From an uncultured Bacilli bacterium (GTDB lineage: Bacteria > Bacillota_I > Bacilli_A > RF39 > UBA660), in NCBI GenBank assembly GCA_947623645.1, contig CANQHK010000003.1:1-31943 (forward strand): 31,943 bases of DNA, given 5' to 3'. Below are positions 16,761 through 24,681 of this stretch, piece by piece. Numbering within the stretch: position 1 is the stretch's first letter; every line of letters starts with the position of its first letter. The notes beneath the pieces were generated by a model. That model was given only the letters and a program-made list of their open reading frames with translations. It ran no database searches and had not been told where the DNA came from. The translations under genes and the position numbers were made by a program.

Positions 16761-17304
16761 AAGCTTCTTTTTCAAGAAATTCTAATACTTTTTCTGAAGT
16801 TTCAATTCTTTCTGTTACTTTCTTATTTTTTATTTTTAATATGGTTGGAGAAATTGCTTTTAAATCTGTAATTTTGCTTGGTTTTTCTTTATATTCTTCT
16901 CCTTCATTTATACGAAGAGATTGATTGAAATCTTTTTCTAAATCGACAATGTAGAAAGGTAATGCCTCTGTATTTTGTTTATAACTATCTTTTAATGATA
17001 AGTAATAACTTGCTTGAGGATCTGTGAAATTAAAGATAAGCACATAATATTCATCTTGTTTTCTGTTTAGAATTTGACCAGCAATGATTTCTTCGTATTG
17101 AATTTCTACTTCTTCTGGTTCTTTTTCTTTTTTACCAAACTTAATTTCTCCTGTTTTAATTGCCGTTAGTAAATAAAATATACCAAGGACGGCTATAACG
17201 ACAAGTGCAATTTTTACTCCACTCATTACTTGTTCGTTATAATTAGCTTTACCAAATAAATCCTTTTTATTCCTACTTTCTTTAATTTTTGTTTTTTTCT
17301 TCAT
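16759..17304 (-). CDS. Membrane-anchored protein, possibly thioredoxin-fold, unknown function (181 aa)
   Basis: A basic cytoplasmic N-terminus of about 28 residues precedes a single helix at about 29-47 (VKIALVVIAVLGIFYLLTAI). A charged linker (KKEKEPEEVEIQYEEI) leads into an outside domain of about 110 residues. That domain has alternating strands and helices (EYYVLIFNFTDPQASYYLSL, LPFYIVDLE, ISPTILKIKNKKV) in the order of a thioredoxin fold, ending in an amphipathic helix, but there is no CxxC, so no redox activity is implied. AGAGGTGG lies 6 bases before the ATG. It has its own promoter and is followed closely by tRNA-Asn. The fold call is tentative. Confidence 0.75.
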   Translation of the reverse strand: MKKKTKIKESRNKKDLFGKANYNEQVMSGVKIALVVIAVLGIFYLLTAIKTGEIKFGKKEKEPEEVEIQYEEIIAGQILNRKQDEYYVLIFNFTDPQASYYLSLKDSYKQNTEALPFYIVDLEKDFNQSLRINEGEEYKEKPSKITDLKAISPTILKIKNKKVTERIETSEKVLEFLEKEA

Positions 17305-17328
17305 GTATTTCCACCTCTTCTAATGTTT

Positions 17329-17357
17329 ATTATACCATTATTTTTTTAAATGTCCAA
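17329..17357 (-). promoter_or_regulatory. Sigma-A promoter of the 181-aa gene and tRNA-Asn
   Basis: The minus strand has TTGGAC (17352-17357), 17 bases, then TATAAT (17329-17334). Confidence 0.78.
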
Positions 17358-17739
17358 TATTTTCTTAGGTTTTCGGTATGTTTCTTTTTTATTTCATCGT
17401 AGGAATGGCACTTACACTTCTAGCTATTTCTAAAAGTTCATCTTGACTCATAACATCGCTTACTAAATAATAATCAATTCCGTTACTAGACCAAGTTAGA
17501 GAAGTATCTGTTAGAGAAGCTAGAGTATCCGTTACAAAGCAAGGTTCTCCAAAGGTTGGTATGATTTCTAATTCTTCTGGAATACTTGTGGTTTCTTCGA
17601 CGAGCATAAATGGTTTTTCTCCTTCAAAACTCATAATTACTCTTTCTCCATCTGACTTTTTCACTCTCTCTTGGTTGGATAATTTTGTTCCACTTGGAAT
17701 ATACAATGGATAAATAACATCTTCTAGTGTTCCAGTTTG

Positions 17740-17870
17740 TGTGGTTGGATTTGGAGTTGCTGCTGGTGTCTGACTTGGACTTGTGCTTGGTGAAGGCGTA
17801 GGTGTTGGACTAGCTGATGGATTTGGAGATGTACTTGGTGATGGAGTTGGTGTTGTCGTTGGCGTTTTCA
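17740..17870 (-). repeat. Pro/Thr/Ser low-complexity linker
   Basis: About 45 codons encode runs of TP, SP and ST (for example SPSTSPNPSASPTPTPSPST). This is a flexible extracellular linker between the LolA-like and C-terminal domains of the split lipoprotein, and is prone to length change. Confidence 0.8.
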
Positions 17871-18199
17871 TGATACTATTTAAGTTAAATGTATCTTTTT
17901 CAATTGTTGGAGATAAATCCATATTGGTAAATGTCATTTTCATTTGAGTAATGTCACTCTCATCAACTACTTTTACTTCTTTAAAATTTAAATCTTTATC
18001 GAGGGTAATCGTTTGACGAACTAGTTTTCGATTGTTTGGATAGTTAACTACTGTTGTAATCATATAACTATCTTCTTTTTCTACAAAATCTTTTTCTTTA
18101 TCATTTTTAATATCATCTAAGATGGATTTTATTAAATATACTTGTGAATTATTGTATGGCCAGTCGCTTTGAAATTTGAAACTTTTATTAAGACTTGGC

Positions 18200-18207
18200 G
18201 TTAGAAC
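18200..18207. other. Attachment-site core at the left junction of the element
   Basis: GTTAGAAC (minus strand GTTCTAAC) is shared with 24952-24959. It is the border between the C-terminal half of the lipoprotein gene and the element. The element side on the minus strand reads AAAGTTAAAAACTTTAGG before the core. Confidence 0.85.
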
Positions 18208-18254
18208 TATAACTCCCTAAAGTTTTTAACTTTTTTGGATTTTATATTTTTGTT

Positions 18255-18640
18255 TTATTCTATATGATTTAGAAAATTCATTACTAAATCGATTAATATA
18301 TCTTTCTCCTTAGGATTAGACTGGGCAATTAGTAAGGTGATTGCTACTAATGTATTGTTATCAATAACTTGTTTACCCTCTTTGTATAAAATATTATAAA
18401 ATTCTAGAAAATATATAAATAATGTTGCTGCTATTCTTTTGTTTCCATCAATAAAAGTGTGATTTTTATAATTATATATAAGAAGTTTATCCCTAAATTC
18501 GGAATTTTCGAATTTTCTCGTTATATCATGTTTTTATAATTCTTCCTCTTTGTATATATTTTTAATGTGCTCATTTATTGTTGATTTGATTGGTCAAATA
18601 ATAATCTTCTTTGTCTCCTATGCAATAAAAAATGAAATGA
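18255..18640 (-). pseudogene. RhuM-Fic/DOC fusion protein remnant
   Basis: The minus strand from about 18500 to the TAA at 18255 reads NYKNHTFIDGNKRIAATLF followed by DNNTLVAITLLIAQSNPKEK. HTFIDGNKR is the Fic/DOC motif (HxFx[D/E]GNxR) and the tail matches the C-terminal end of RhuM-Fic fusion proteins. Upstream, after a TAA and with one shift, the frames spell RLLFDQSKSTINEHIKNI and YKEEEL, which is the start of the RhuM domain. The middle of the protein is missing and at least one stop and one frameshift are present, so this is a decayed gene. Such proteins are common cargo of mobile elements in Firmicutes and are thought to act as toxins or phage-associated factors. Confidence 0.75.
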
Positions 18641-18652
18641 AATTTTTTTAAT

Positions 18653-20236
18653 TTATCTAAATTTATAATATATATTGATGTTTTTTTCTTCATCTATTTC
18701 TATTCTATCAATTAGTGTGCTAAGGAGTGCACGGGATGGATTTTTTAGCTTTAAAAATTTTTTTATCTTTTCCATATAATAATCTTCTTTGTTTTTTTCA
18801 TTTTTTTCTAAATCAGAACGAATTTTTTCAAATTCCTTTTTCCTATTTTCGTATTCTTTGATCTCTAAACTTAAATTATCATATGTTCTTTTATACATCT
18901 CTAAAGAAATATTTTCTTCTAATTTATCATTATAGCAAATGTCTATTTTTCTTCTTATAGATTCTATACTTTTTTCGAGTTTCAAGATTTCTCGATTTAT
19001 ATTTTCCTTTTTTCTTTTTAACCTGTCGGAATTTTTTAATTGATTTTCTATGCTATTTTTATCCACATTTTGTTGAATCATTTCTCTTAAATTTGCTAAT
19101 ACCAAATCCTCTATTATTTGATATTTCACGGAATGTGGTGTACAAACATTCTGATTTTTTCTTTTTGCCCAATAATTACAATTTCCATATACTCTATGAA
19201 CGCATCCATATTTCTTAGTTTCTTGAATTTGTTCTCTAAAACCGATTGTATGGTGACAATCTTTACAAAAAATAAATCCTCGAAGTAAAAGTTTATCAGT
19301 TATTCCTGTTCCTTTACTTCTTCTATTTCTATTGCTTTTAAACATCATTCTTGTTAATTCAAAAGTTTCTTTGTCAATAATTGGTTGTACTGCCCCTTCC
19401 ACAACGAGCCAATCTTCTTGTTTCGTATGAACTCTTTTTTTAGACTTATAGTTAATTTTCTTTTGCCTTCCTTGTGTTAAATTTCCAATATACGTTGGAT
19501 TTTTTAGAATACTATCAATAGTTCTTGTAGACCATATTCCGTAATGAACGTTTTCTTGCCCTAACTTCATATTTTTCTTCATACTTGGAGTTGGAATTTG
19601 TTCTTTTGTTAAAATATCACATATTTTTGTTAAACTATCTCCTCTTATAAACATATCAAAAATTCTTCTTACTACTCTTGCTTCATCATCATCAATTTCT
19701 AATTTGTGTTTATCTTCTTCGCATTTTTTATAACCATAAGGAGCATAACAACCAACAAATAATCCATTTCTTTTTTTGGTATAAAGAGAACTTCGAAGTT
19801 TATTGGATATATCTTTTACATACATATCATTAAAGGCACTTTTAAATACTAGCATATCATTTGCTGAGTTATTCGTTTTAAACGTATCAATTCCATCATT
19901 CACTGCAACATATCGAATATTGTGTTCTGGAAAATATCTTTCTACATAATATCCAAATTCAATATGATCTCTTCCGAGTCTTGATGTATCTTTCGTAAGA
20001 ATCATATTAATTCTTTTTTCTTCACAGTCCTTAATCATACGGTTAAATCCGTTTCGATTGAAAGTTGTTCCTGATACGCCATCATCTACATACTCATCAA
20101 CAAAGAACAAATCATTTTCTCGAATATAATTTAATAATAAATCTCTTTGGGTGGAAATACTGCTACTTTCTCCTAAGTTTTCATCTTCTCTAGATAATCT
20201 TAAATATATTCCAACTTTATAGGTCGTATCTGTCAT
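18653..20236 (-). CDS. Large serine recombinase (site-specific integrase/excisionase of the element)
   Basis: The 527-residue protein has an N-terminal resolvase domain (about 1-155: KVGIYLRLSRED with catalytic Ser15, SSSISTQRDLL, MILTKDTSRLGRDHIE) and a recombinase domain (about 165-290: RNGLFVGCYAPYGYKK, PTYIGNLTQGRQ). A zinc ribbon with Cys pairs follows (FCKDCHHTIGFREQ ... GNCNYW ... NVCTPHS, about 325-365), then a long coiled coil (about 400-490) like those of TnpX/TndX-type enzymes. The active-site residues are present, so it looks functional. The ATG comes 1 base after the stop of a 51-codon ORF, so translation is probably coupled. It should cut at the GTTCTAAC-containing att sites and integrate or excise the element. 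Confidence 0.95.
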   Translation of the reverse strand: MTDTTYKVGIYLRLSREDENLGESSSISTQRDLLLNYIRENDLFFVDEYVDDGVSGTTFNRNGFNRMIKDCEEKRINMILTKDTSRLGRDHIEFGYYVERYFPEHNIRYVAVNDGIDTFKTNNSANDMLVFKSAFNDMYVKDISNKLRSSLYTKKRNGLFVGCYAPYGYKKCEEDKHKLEIDDDEARVVRRIFDMFIRGDSLTKICDILTKEQIPTPSMKKNMKLGQENVHYGIWSTRTIDSILKNPTYIGNLTQGRQKKINYKSKKRVHTKQEDWLVVEGAVQPIIDKETFELTRMMFKSNRNRRSKGTGITDKLLLRGFIFCKDCHHTIGFREQIQETKKYGCVHRVYGNCNYWAKRKNQNVCTPHSVKYQIIEDLVLANLREMIQQNVDKNSIENQLKNSDRLKRKKENINREILKLEKSIESIRRKIDICYNDKLEENISLEMYKRTYDNLSLEIKEYENRKKEFEKIRSDLEKNEKNKEDYYMEKIKKFLKLKNPSRALLSTLIDRIEIDEEKNINIYYKFR

Positions 20237-20440
20237 TCTATGTTTGAAATCCTATTCCCGTGATTGTTTTTCTTTTTTCTTCGTAAGAATCCAACTCTTT
20301 ATCTAGAAAAGACAACAAAAAAGTACTTATTAATTCATTCAGTGTTACTCCCATTTCGTTCAATATGATATTGACTTTATATTCTTCGTTCATAGAGCAC
20401 CTCTATAAATTTATATGCACTTTTTTGGTAATTATTTTGT
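20195..20440. repeat. Direct repeat copy A (recombinase head, small ORF and 5' region)
   Basis: This segment holds the first 14 codons of the recombinase, the 51-codon ORF and about 45 bases upstream. It is clearly similar to copy B at 22764-22975, with in-frame indels in the small ORF. The two copies bracket the acyltransferase gene. Confidence 0.85.
20238..20393 (-). CDS. Small protein abutting the serine recombinase (51 aa)
   Basis: The ATG at 20393 sits 4 bases after GAGGTG, and the reading frame ends in TAG 1 base before the recombinase ATG. The product starts MNEEYKVNIILNEMGVTLNE, contains a short hydrophobic core (LISTFLLSFLDKEL) and ends ITGIGFQT. A second copy at 22807-22932 keeps the same frame and the same GVTLN, LISTFLL and TGIGFQT parts despite in-frame deletions. 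That pattern points to a real protein, not a leader. It may be an accessory factor for the recombinase (for example directionality) or only a translational coupler; I know no named family for it. Confidence 0.7.
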   Translation of the reverse strand: MNEEYKVNIILNEMGVTLNELISTFLLSFLDKELDSYEEKRKTITGIGFQT

Positions 20441-20453
20441 AAATAAATGTTTT

Positions 20454-22652
20454 TTAAGAAATAAAATCTGTGAATAATTTTTTTAAGGCTTTATTTCCTT
20501 CTTCTGTTAAATGGAGTTTATCTGTCAGCCAAAAATTCTCAAAGTTTTTATCTTGGTAGAATGGTAGAATTGTTACATTGGAGAGATTTGAAAATGCCTT
20601 TTCCATTTGTGAATTTAGTAAGACAATATAGAAATGATTCTCTGGGGAGGAAGCAATAAAATCAGAAAAATCAGAAATAGTGTAAGAAAAACTAGAATCA
20701 AAGGCAAACACAAGATTATGTGTTAAAGTTTTATTTTCCTTTTCTTCTTTGATTTTTTCAAGAACTTCTGAAGACGATGCATTTTCGATAAATTCAAATT
20801 GAGCTGTTGGAAAGTCCTCTCCAATTATATCTAAAACGTTTAATAATAAATCATTTCCATAAAAAGTAATTTTCTTTTTTTCTTCCTCTTCATGTTGTTT
20901 TAAAATTGCTTCGTTTTTGGTTTGATACTCCTCTAAATATTTTTGATAAATTGCATCGTATATTGTTTGAACATAGGCTTTCACTCCAATGTTTGTAAGG
21001 TGAATTCCATCTGCTACAAAATATTCTGGATGATCTTTTGATGCTGTCATCCAATCGATTATATGGATTTGTGGATAACGAAGTGCCAACTGTTCGATAG
21101 AATGATTGACGTGAACACTTTTATCATTTACTACATTCACCCAGTAAATATCTTGTCCTTTGCAAGATTCAATCAATGAAATTTTACATTCTTCGGAACA
21201 ATCTCCATTACTTCCTAAATTAAAAAGAACGGGGCCTGAAAAAATATTTTTGGCTTTTAAATCTTTAATAACATCTTCTGCAACCCATGCAGTTCTAGAA
21301 ATTGCAGCATCAAAATAACCATTTGGAAACTGTTTATAGAGTCCTTCAACCGCACCGAGCATAATGGAGTCTCCTACTCCAATTAGAGGAAGGTTAGAAA
21401 CATAGTTTTTTAGTTCTTGTTCATAATTTTCAAAGCTGATTAAAGTTTCTTCCCAATTTTTTTCCTCTTCTTCTTTTTTTCTACGATACTCTTCTTGTTT
21501 TTCTAAAAGCATTTGTTCATTTTGATTCATCTGTTCTTCTAATTGTTTCATTTCTTCTGTATGATCTTTTTCTATATAGTATCGGTAAATTCCATGCCCT
21601 GTAAATAAAAGAATAACAAGAAGGAAACAAATTTGTACGACTTTACTTGCTTTTTTCTGATGATGATTAAAAGCAAAATGGAAAAAGATGGAGGAAGCAA
21701 AAACGAAAAGAAGAATCAAAAAAGTTTTTTCCAAAGAGGGAATCTCTAAGAACTGAAAGAGAAAAATAATCGGATACTGAACCAAATAAATTTCATAGGA
21801 TGCTTTTGAAAGAAAGTGGATGATATTATCCAAAATATTTGGTTTTTCTTTTATTTGGATTGCAAAATTCATAAAGATACCGGTAAGAATTGTTGTAATA
21901 AGAAAAGCAAGAGGCATACTTTTTAAAGGAATAACAAATAATATTGTTAAAAAGGTAAAGGATAAAAATAAGAATGGGTAGCTTACTTTATTAGAAATTT
22001 TTTTAGGATAATAAAAATGAACGAATGCTAGAGAAACTCCAAAGAAAAGAGAAAATACTCTAGTAAAAGTATGATAATAAGAAAACATTAATTGATTTTT
22101 GTTTGTAAATACAAAGAACAAAAAACTTGCTACTCCAAGAAGAAATGAAAAAAGAATAGGAAAAATTTTATGAACTTTCTCTCCAATTTTTTTGAAAATT
22201 AAATAAATAAAAGGAAAAACTAAGTCAAATTGTAAAAGTATGGAAATATACCAAAAATGCATAAATGGTGAATCTACATGACGGGCAAAATAATCTAAGT
22301 TTGCTCCCAGTTGCCAAAAATTATTGTACCCTAATAAAACGGAAGTTGTTTCTGGTTTTAAAGTTAACCAAGAGACATCTGGGAAAAATGAAAGAACGGA
22401 TAATGTAATAAAAACAATGACAACAAAAGGAAGGTAAATTCGCATAAAAAGATGGGAATAATAAGATTTAAGGGAAACTTTTTCTTTTCGTAAAAGAGAA
22501 AGACAAGATAAATAACCACTTAAAGTAAAAAAAGTTGCTACTGCTAAATAGCCAGAAGGAATCAGTTGCAAATGATAAAATAAGACCATGAAGCAAGAGA
22601 GCAACCGAAGAACATCAAAATATTTATAAACCCTTTTTGTACTACTTTCCAT
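20454..22652 (-). CDS. Membrane acyltransferase (acyltransferase 3) with tandem SGNH-like domains, OatA-like
   Basis: The 732-residue protein, from the ATG at 22652, starts with an acyltransferase-3 membrane domain of about ten helices (to about 355). It carries the R-X10-H motif (RLLSCFMVLFYH, Arg16 and His27). A charged coiled coil follows (about 363-409). An SGNH esterase/acetyltransferase domain then has Ser429 in GVGDSIML, a GSNGD block and Asp548/His551 in ADGIHL. A second, shorter SGNH-like repeat (about 595-725) has GND in place of GDS (no serine) but keeps TDKLHL. The first parts match OatA-type enzymes that O-acetylate cell-wall polymers outside the cell. An open frame continues upstream to 22805 and begins with a recombinase fragment, but the sigma-A promoter at 22686-22714 lies inside it, so the native start is downstream. 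Confidence 0.88.
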   Translation of the reverse strand: MESSTKRVYKYFDVLRLLSCFMVLFYHLQLIPSGYLAVATFFTLSGYLSCLSLLRKEKVSLKSYYSHLFMRIYLPFVVIVFITLSVLSFFPDVSWLTLKPETTSVLLGYNNFWQLGANLDYFARHVDSPFMHFWYISILLQFDLVFPFIYLIFKKIGEKVHKIFPILFSFLLGVASFLFFVFTNKNQLMFSYYHTFTRVFSLFFGVSLAFVHFYYPKKISNKVSYPFLFLSFTFLTILFVIPLKSMPLAFLITTILTGIFMNFAIQIKEKPNILDNIIHFLSKASYEIYLVQYPIIFLFQFLEIPSLEKTFLILLFVFASSIFFHFAFNHHQKKASKVVQICFLLVILLFTGHGIYRYYIEKDHTEEMKQLEEQMNQNEQMLLEKQEEYRRKKEEEEKNWEETLISFENYEQELKNYVSNLPLIGVGDSIMLGAVEGLYKQFPNGYFDAAISRTAWVAEDVIKDLKAKNIFSGPVLFNLGSNGDCSEECKISLIESCKGQDIYWVNVVNDKSVHVNHSIEQLALRYPQIHIIDWMTASKDHPEYFVADGIHLTNIGVKAYVQTIYDAIYQKYLEEYQTKNEAILKQHEEEEKKKITFYGNDLLLNVLDIIGEDFPTAQFEFIENASSSEVLEKIKEEKENKTLTHNLVFAFDSSFSYTISDFSDFIASSPENHFYIVLLNSQMEKAFSNLSNVTILPFYQDKNFENFWLTDKLHLTEEGNKALKKLFTDFIS

Positions 22653-22685
22653 ATTCCTTCTACCAGACTTTCTATCTTTATTTAA

Positions 22686-22714
22686 AGTATACAAAACAAA
22701 GGCTTTTTCGTCAA
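22686..22714 (-). promoter_or_regulatory. Sigma-A promoter of the acyltransferase gene
   Basis: The minus strand has TTGACG (22709-22714), 17 bases, then TATACT (22686-22691), 34 bases before the ATG at 22652. Confidence 0.8.
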
Positions 22715-22763
22715 TAAAAATAGAAAAAATAAAAATAACATGGAGAATGTTATAATTTTGTTG

Positions 22764-22805
22764 AGGCCTTAAATATATTCCTACTCTATAGATAGTATCT
22801 GTCAT
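22764..22805 (-). pseudogene. Head of a second serine recombinase (14 codons)
   Basis: The minus strand reads MTDTIYRVGIYLR from an ATG at 22805, nearly identical to the start of the intact recombinase (MTDTTYKVGIYLR). Similarity ends at about 22764, where unrelated sequence leads into the acyltransferase promoter. It is the truncated remnant of a second recombinase gene. Confidence 0.85.
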
Positions 22806-22806
22806 T

Positions 22807-22932
22807 CTACGTTTGAAATCCTATTCCCGTGTTCTTTCTTCCATTTTCTTTGGAAAAATTCAACTCTTTATCTAGAAAGGGCAATAAAAAAGTACTTATT
22901 AATTTATTCAGTGTTACTCCATCTTCGTTCAT
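22807..22932 (-). CDS. Second copy of the small recombinase-linked protein (41 aa)
   Basis: The ATG at 22932 follows GAAGTG, and the frame ends in TAG 1 base before the recombinase remnant. It has the same beginning and end as the 51-residue copy (MNED, GVTLN, LISTFLLPFLDKEL, TGIGFQT) but lacks 11 residues near the N-terminus. The frame has been kept although the recombinase it once preceded is gone. It may still be made as a free peptide or may be on its way to loss. Confidence 0.5.
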   Translation of the reverse strand: MNEDGVTLNKLISTFLLPFLDKELNFSKENGRKNTGIGFQT

Positions 22933-23069
22933 AGAACACTTCTATAAATTTACATGTACTTTTTTTATAATTTTTTTGTATAAATTGGTCTTTTATTTTC
23001 TTTCTATACAATTCCAGTTTGCTAAAAGTTACTTAATCGTATGTTCCGATCTTATCTTAAGATAGTATT

Positions 23070-24563
23070 TTAACTATTCTTCTTTTTATCACAAACAAGT
23101 CTTAATACCTTGGTTAATCTTACTTGTTCCATTTCTTTAAATAGTCCACTCTCGTGTCCATAATTTTTAAAATTATCAACTTGATTTATATTTACTTCTT
23201 TTCCAAAAATTGCTCGTAATATTTTTGCTCTTGCATCTAAATGTTTATCTTTAAATTCCCATTTTGATCTAATACAAGTTTTATAAATATCTTCTAATGA
23301 ATATGGATACCATTCAGGATTTTGATAGTATTCAATTTTTCGAACACTATTCAATAATTTAAGCATTGTTTCGGCAGGTATTTCTTTATTAAATTTACTA
23401 AATACTTTTTCAAACTTTCTTAAGAATTCTTCTGTATCAAATTGTCCGTACATTGGTGCTACTGGAAGCACACACATAGGTTCTATTAAAGAAGAATTCG
23501 TTACTAAACTTGACATGTAGTTTAAAGATTTAGTATATGGCATTAATTTCTCATATTTTTCTTCTGCTATTATCTTTCTAATTTCCATATCCATATCTGT
23601 TGAATATGTTGGAAAGGAACATTCTTTAAAATCATAATTCTTATCATCATCCATATACTTTCTAGTTTTAGCAAAATATGTATATCTATATAGGTATTCA
23701 TTGGTTTCATTTATTCTTTTACTATTCCATGTTGGATCAAAATAATAAACACCATCAATATCATACTTATCATCTTGAACATAAATAATGTTTCTTGCAT
23801 GTCCACTTTGTGGATTATCTTTTTCGATTAAGTATACTATACGATTTTCAATACCAATATAATGTAATAGAACATGAAATATATTTGCATATCCTGCACA
23901 TACAATTTTATCTCCAAACATTACTTCTGTTAAATCTCTAGATTTAAAATAAGATTCATCTTCATTTTCAAATGTATATACCCTATTTCTTACTTGATCA
24001 TATACATACATTATTGTTTCCATAGGAGATAAACCTAATTTTTTTATTTCATCTGCTTGCCTTTTAATAGCACTCATTGTTTTATAGCAATCAGATAAGC
24101 TTACATAATTCGTATTACCAATTAAAGATACATAAACTTTATCTTCTATATCTTTATAATCCTTCATTAACTCTATTAATTTACTATAATCTGTAATATC
24201 TAATCTTCCACTTAAAGCAATTTTTTTCGTTAGTATTAAAGGATTTTTTTTAATAAAATCGATATTATCTTGAAACTCAAAAGATAATCTAATAAATTCT
24301 ACACTATCTAAAAGGTTATCAAAGTGTTCTGAAATATATTTTATTTCTTTTAATTGATCCTCATTAATATCTCCAATAGTTGCTTGAAATTTTTCTAAAG
24401 CATCCATACAACAATCAAACGTTTTTCTATTTTTTAATTGTTTTTCTAATGTACATTCATCATCAACATAGACATTCAAACAAAAACCTTGTGCAGATGT
24501 ACTTATTTCAAATTCATTTTCTTCATCAAAAATATTATCTACTAAAACTAATTCGCCTTTCAT
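23070..24563 (-). CDS. Transglutaminase-like domain protein (497 aa)
   Basis: The central domain (about 175-300) has a transglutaminase/papain-fold catalytic triad: Cys222 in KIVCAGYANIFHVLL, His255 in SGHARNIIYV and Asp276 in YYFDPTWN. About 170 residues precede it and 200 helical residues follow. There is no signal peptide or membrane helix, so it should act in the cytoplasm. Bacterial members of this superfamily are mostly cysteine proteases or peptide-processing enzymes; crosslinking activity is not implied. The start ATG follows GGGGGA. It has a sigma-A promoter and an attenuator-like hairpin in its leader. Its position inside the element suggests cargo; the substrate is unknown. Confidence 0.82.
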   Translation of the reverse strand: MKGELVLVDNIFDEENEFEISTSAQGFCLNVYVDDECTLEKQLKNRKTFDCCMDALEKFQATIGDINEDQLKEIKYISEHFDNLLDSVEFIRLSFEFQDNIDFIKKNPLILTKKIALSGRLDITDYSKLIELMKDYKDIEDKVYVSLIGNTNYVSLSDCYKTMSAIKRQADEIKKLGLSPMETIMYVYDQVRNRVYTFENEDESYFKSRDLTEVMFGDKIVCAGYANIFHVLLHYIGIENRIVYLIEKDNPQSGHARNIIYVQDDKYDIDGVYYFDPTWNSKRINETNEYLYRYTYFAKTRKYMDDDKNYDFKECSFPTYSTDMDMEIRKIIAEEKYEKLMPYTKSLNYMSSLVTNSSLIEPMCVLPVAPMYGQFDTEEFLRKFEKVFSKFNKEIPAETMLKLLNSVRKIEYYQNPEWYPYSLEDIYKTCIRSKWEFKDKHLDARAKILRAIFGKEVNINQVDNFKNYGHESGLFKEMEQVRLTKVLRLVCDKKKNS

Positions 24564-24580
24564 AATATAAATTTCCCCCT

Positions 24581-24609
24581 AAAAAATCTCATTGCAATAA
24601 CAATGAGAT
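24581..24609 (-). promoter_or_regulatory. Attenuator-like hairpin in the leader of the transglutaminase-like gene
   Basis: The minus strand reads ATCTCATTG-TTATTG-CAATGAGAT followed by TTTTTA, between the promoter and the ribosome site of this gene. It has the form of an intrinsic terminator in a 5' leader. An upstream CAATG (within 24631-24649) could pair with its CATTG arm and act as an antiterminator. Confidence 0.55.
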
Positions 24610-24630
24610 GATATTATTAATTTTTACAAC

Positions 24631-24649
24631 CCCATTGCAAATGAATGGG
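24631..24649 (-). promoter_or_regulatory. Dyad at the expected start site of the transglutaminase-like transcript
   Basis: CCCATT-CATTTGC-AATGGG begins 3 bases after the -10 box, so it covers the start of transcription. It may be a repressor operator or, if included in the RNA, the first stem of the leader. Confidence 0.45.
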
Positions 24650-24652
24650 TTT

Positions 24653-24681
24653 ATTATAGCATATCTAATAGTTTTCGTCAA
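24653..24681 (-). promoter_or_regulatory. Sigma-A promoter of the transglutaminase-like gene
   Basis: The minus strand has TTGACG (24676-24681), 17 bases, then TATAAT (24653-24658). The -35 box lies within the decayed relaxase sequence. Confidence 0.8.

Larger units (their letters stand above)
17389..18207 (-). pseudogene. C-terminal part of a LolA-like/DUF4367-like lipoprotein, split by the integrative element
   Basis: This is the 3' portion of the gene whose 5' portion is at 24952-25238. It opens with LTPSLNKSFKFQSDWPYNNS and QVYLIKSILDDI, the typical end of a LolA-like fold. A strand region (TVVNYPNNRKLVRQTITLDK) follows, then a Pro/Thr/Ser linker (TPTTTPTPSPSTSP and so on), and finally a DUF4367-like domain (GEKPFMLVEETT ... 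LTWSSNGIDYYLVSD ... DELLEIARSV). The frame runs back to a TAG at about 18220, inside the element. An internal ATG at 18063 could give a truncated 224-residue product, but it has no good ribosome site and would lack the signal peptide. In the intact gene the protein would be a surface lipoprotein, in the manner of Bacillus YdcC-like proteins. Confidence 0.85.
22764..22975. repeat. Direct repeat copy B (recombinase head, small ORF and 5' region)
   Basis: This is the partner of copy A at 20195-20440. It includes TTTATAGAAGTGTTCT before the small ORF (copy A: TTTATAGAGGTGCTCT) and the recombinase head after it. Divergence at silent sites and in-frame indels indicate an old duplication or two related recombinase units, not a recent copy. 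Confidence 0.8.

Noticed and set aside
17740..17870. CRISPR or satellite-like array
   Set aside because: The short TP/SP codon repeats belong to an in-frame Pro/Thr/Ser linker. There are no spacers.
22652..22805. Fusion of a recombinase start to the acyltransferase as one 783-residue protein
   Set aside because: The frame is open by chance. A good promoter lies between, and the first 51 residues have no acyltransferase homology, so the start at 22652 is preferred.
22976..23069. A promoter or gene upstream of the 41-codon copy
   Set aside because: The stretch is short and AT-rich, with a TATCTTAAGATA palindrome but no T tract, -35 or open frame that I can defend.
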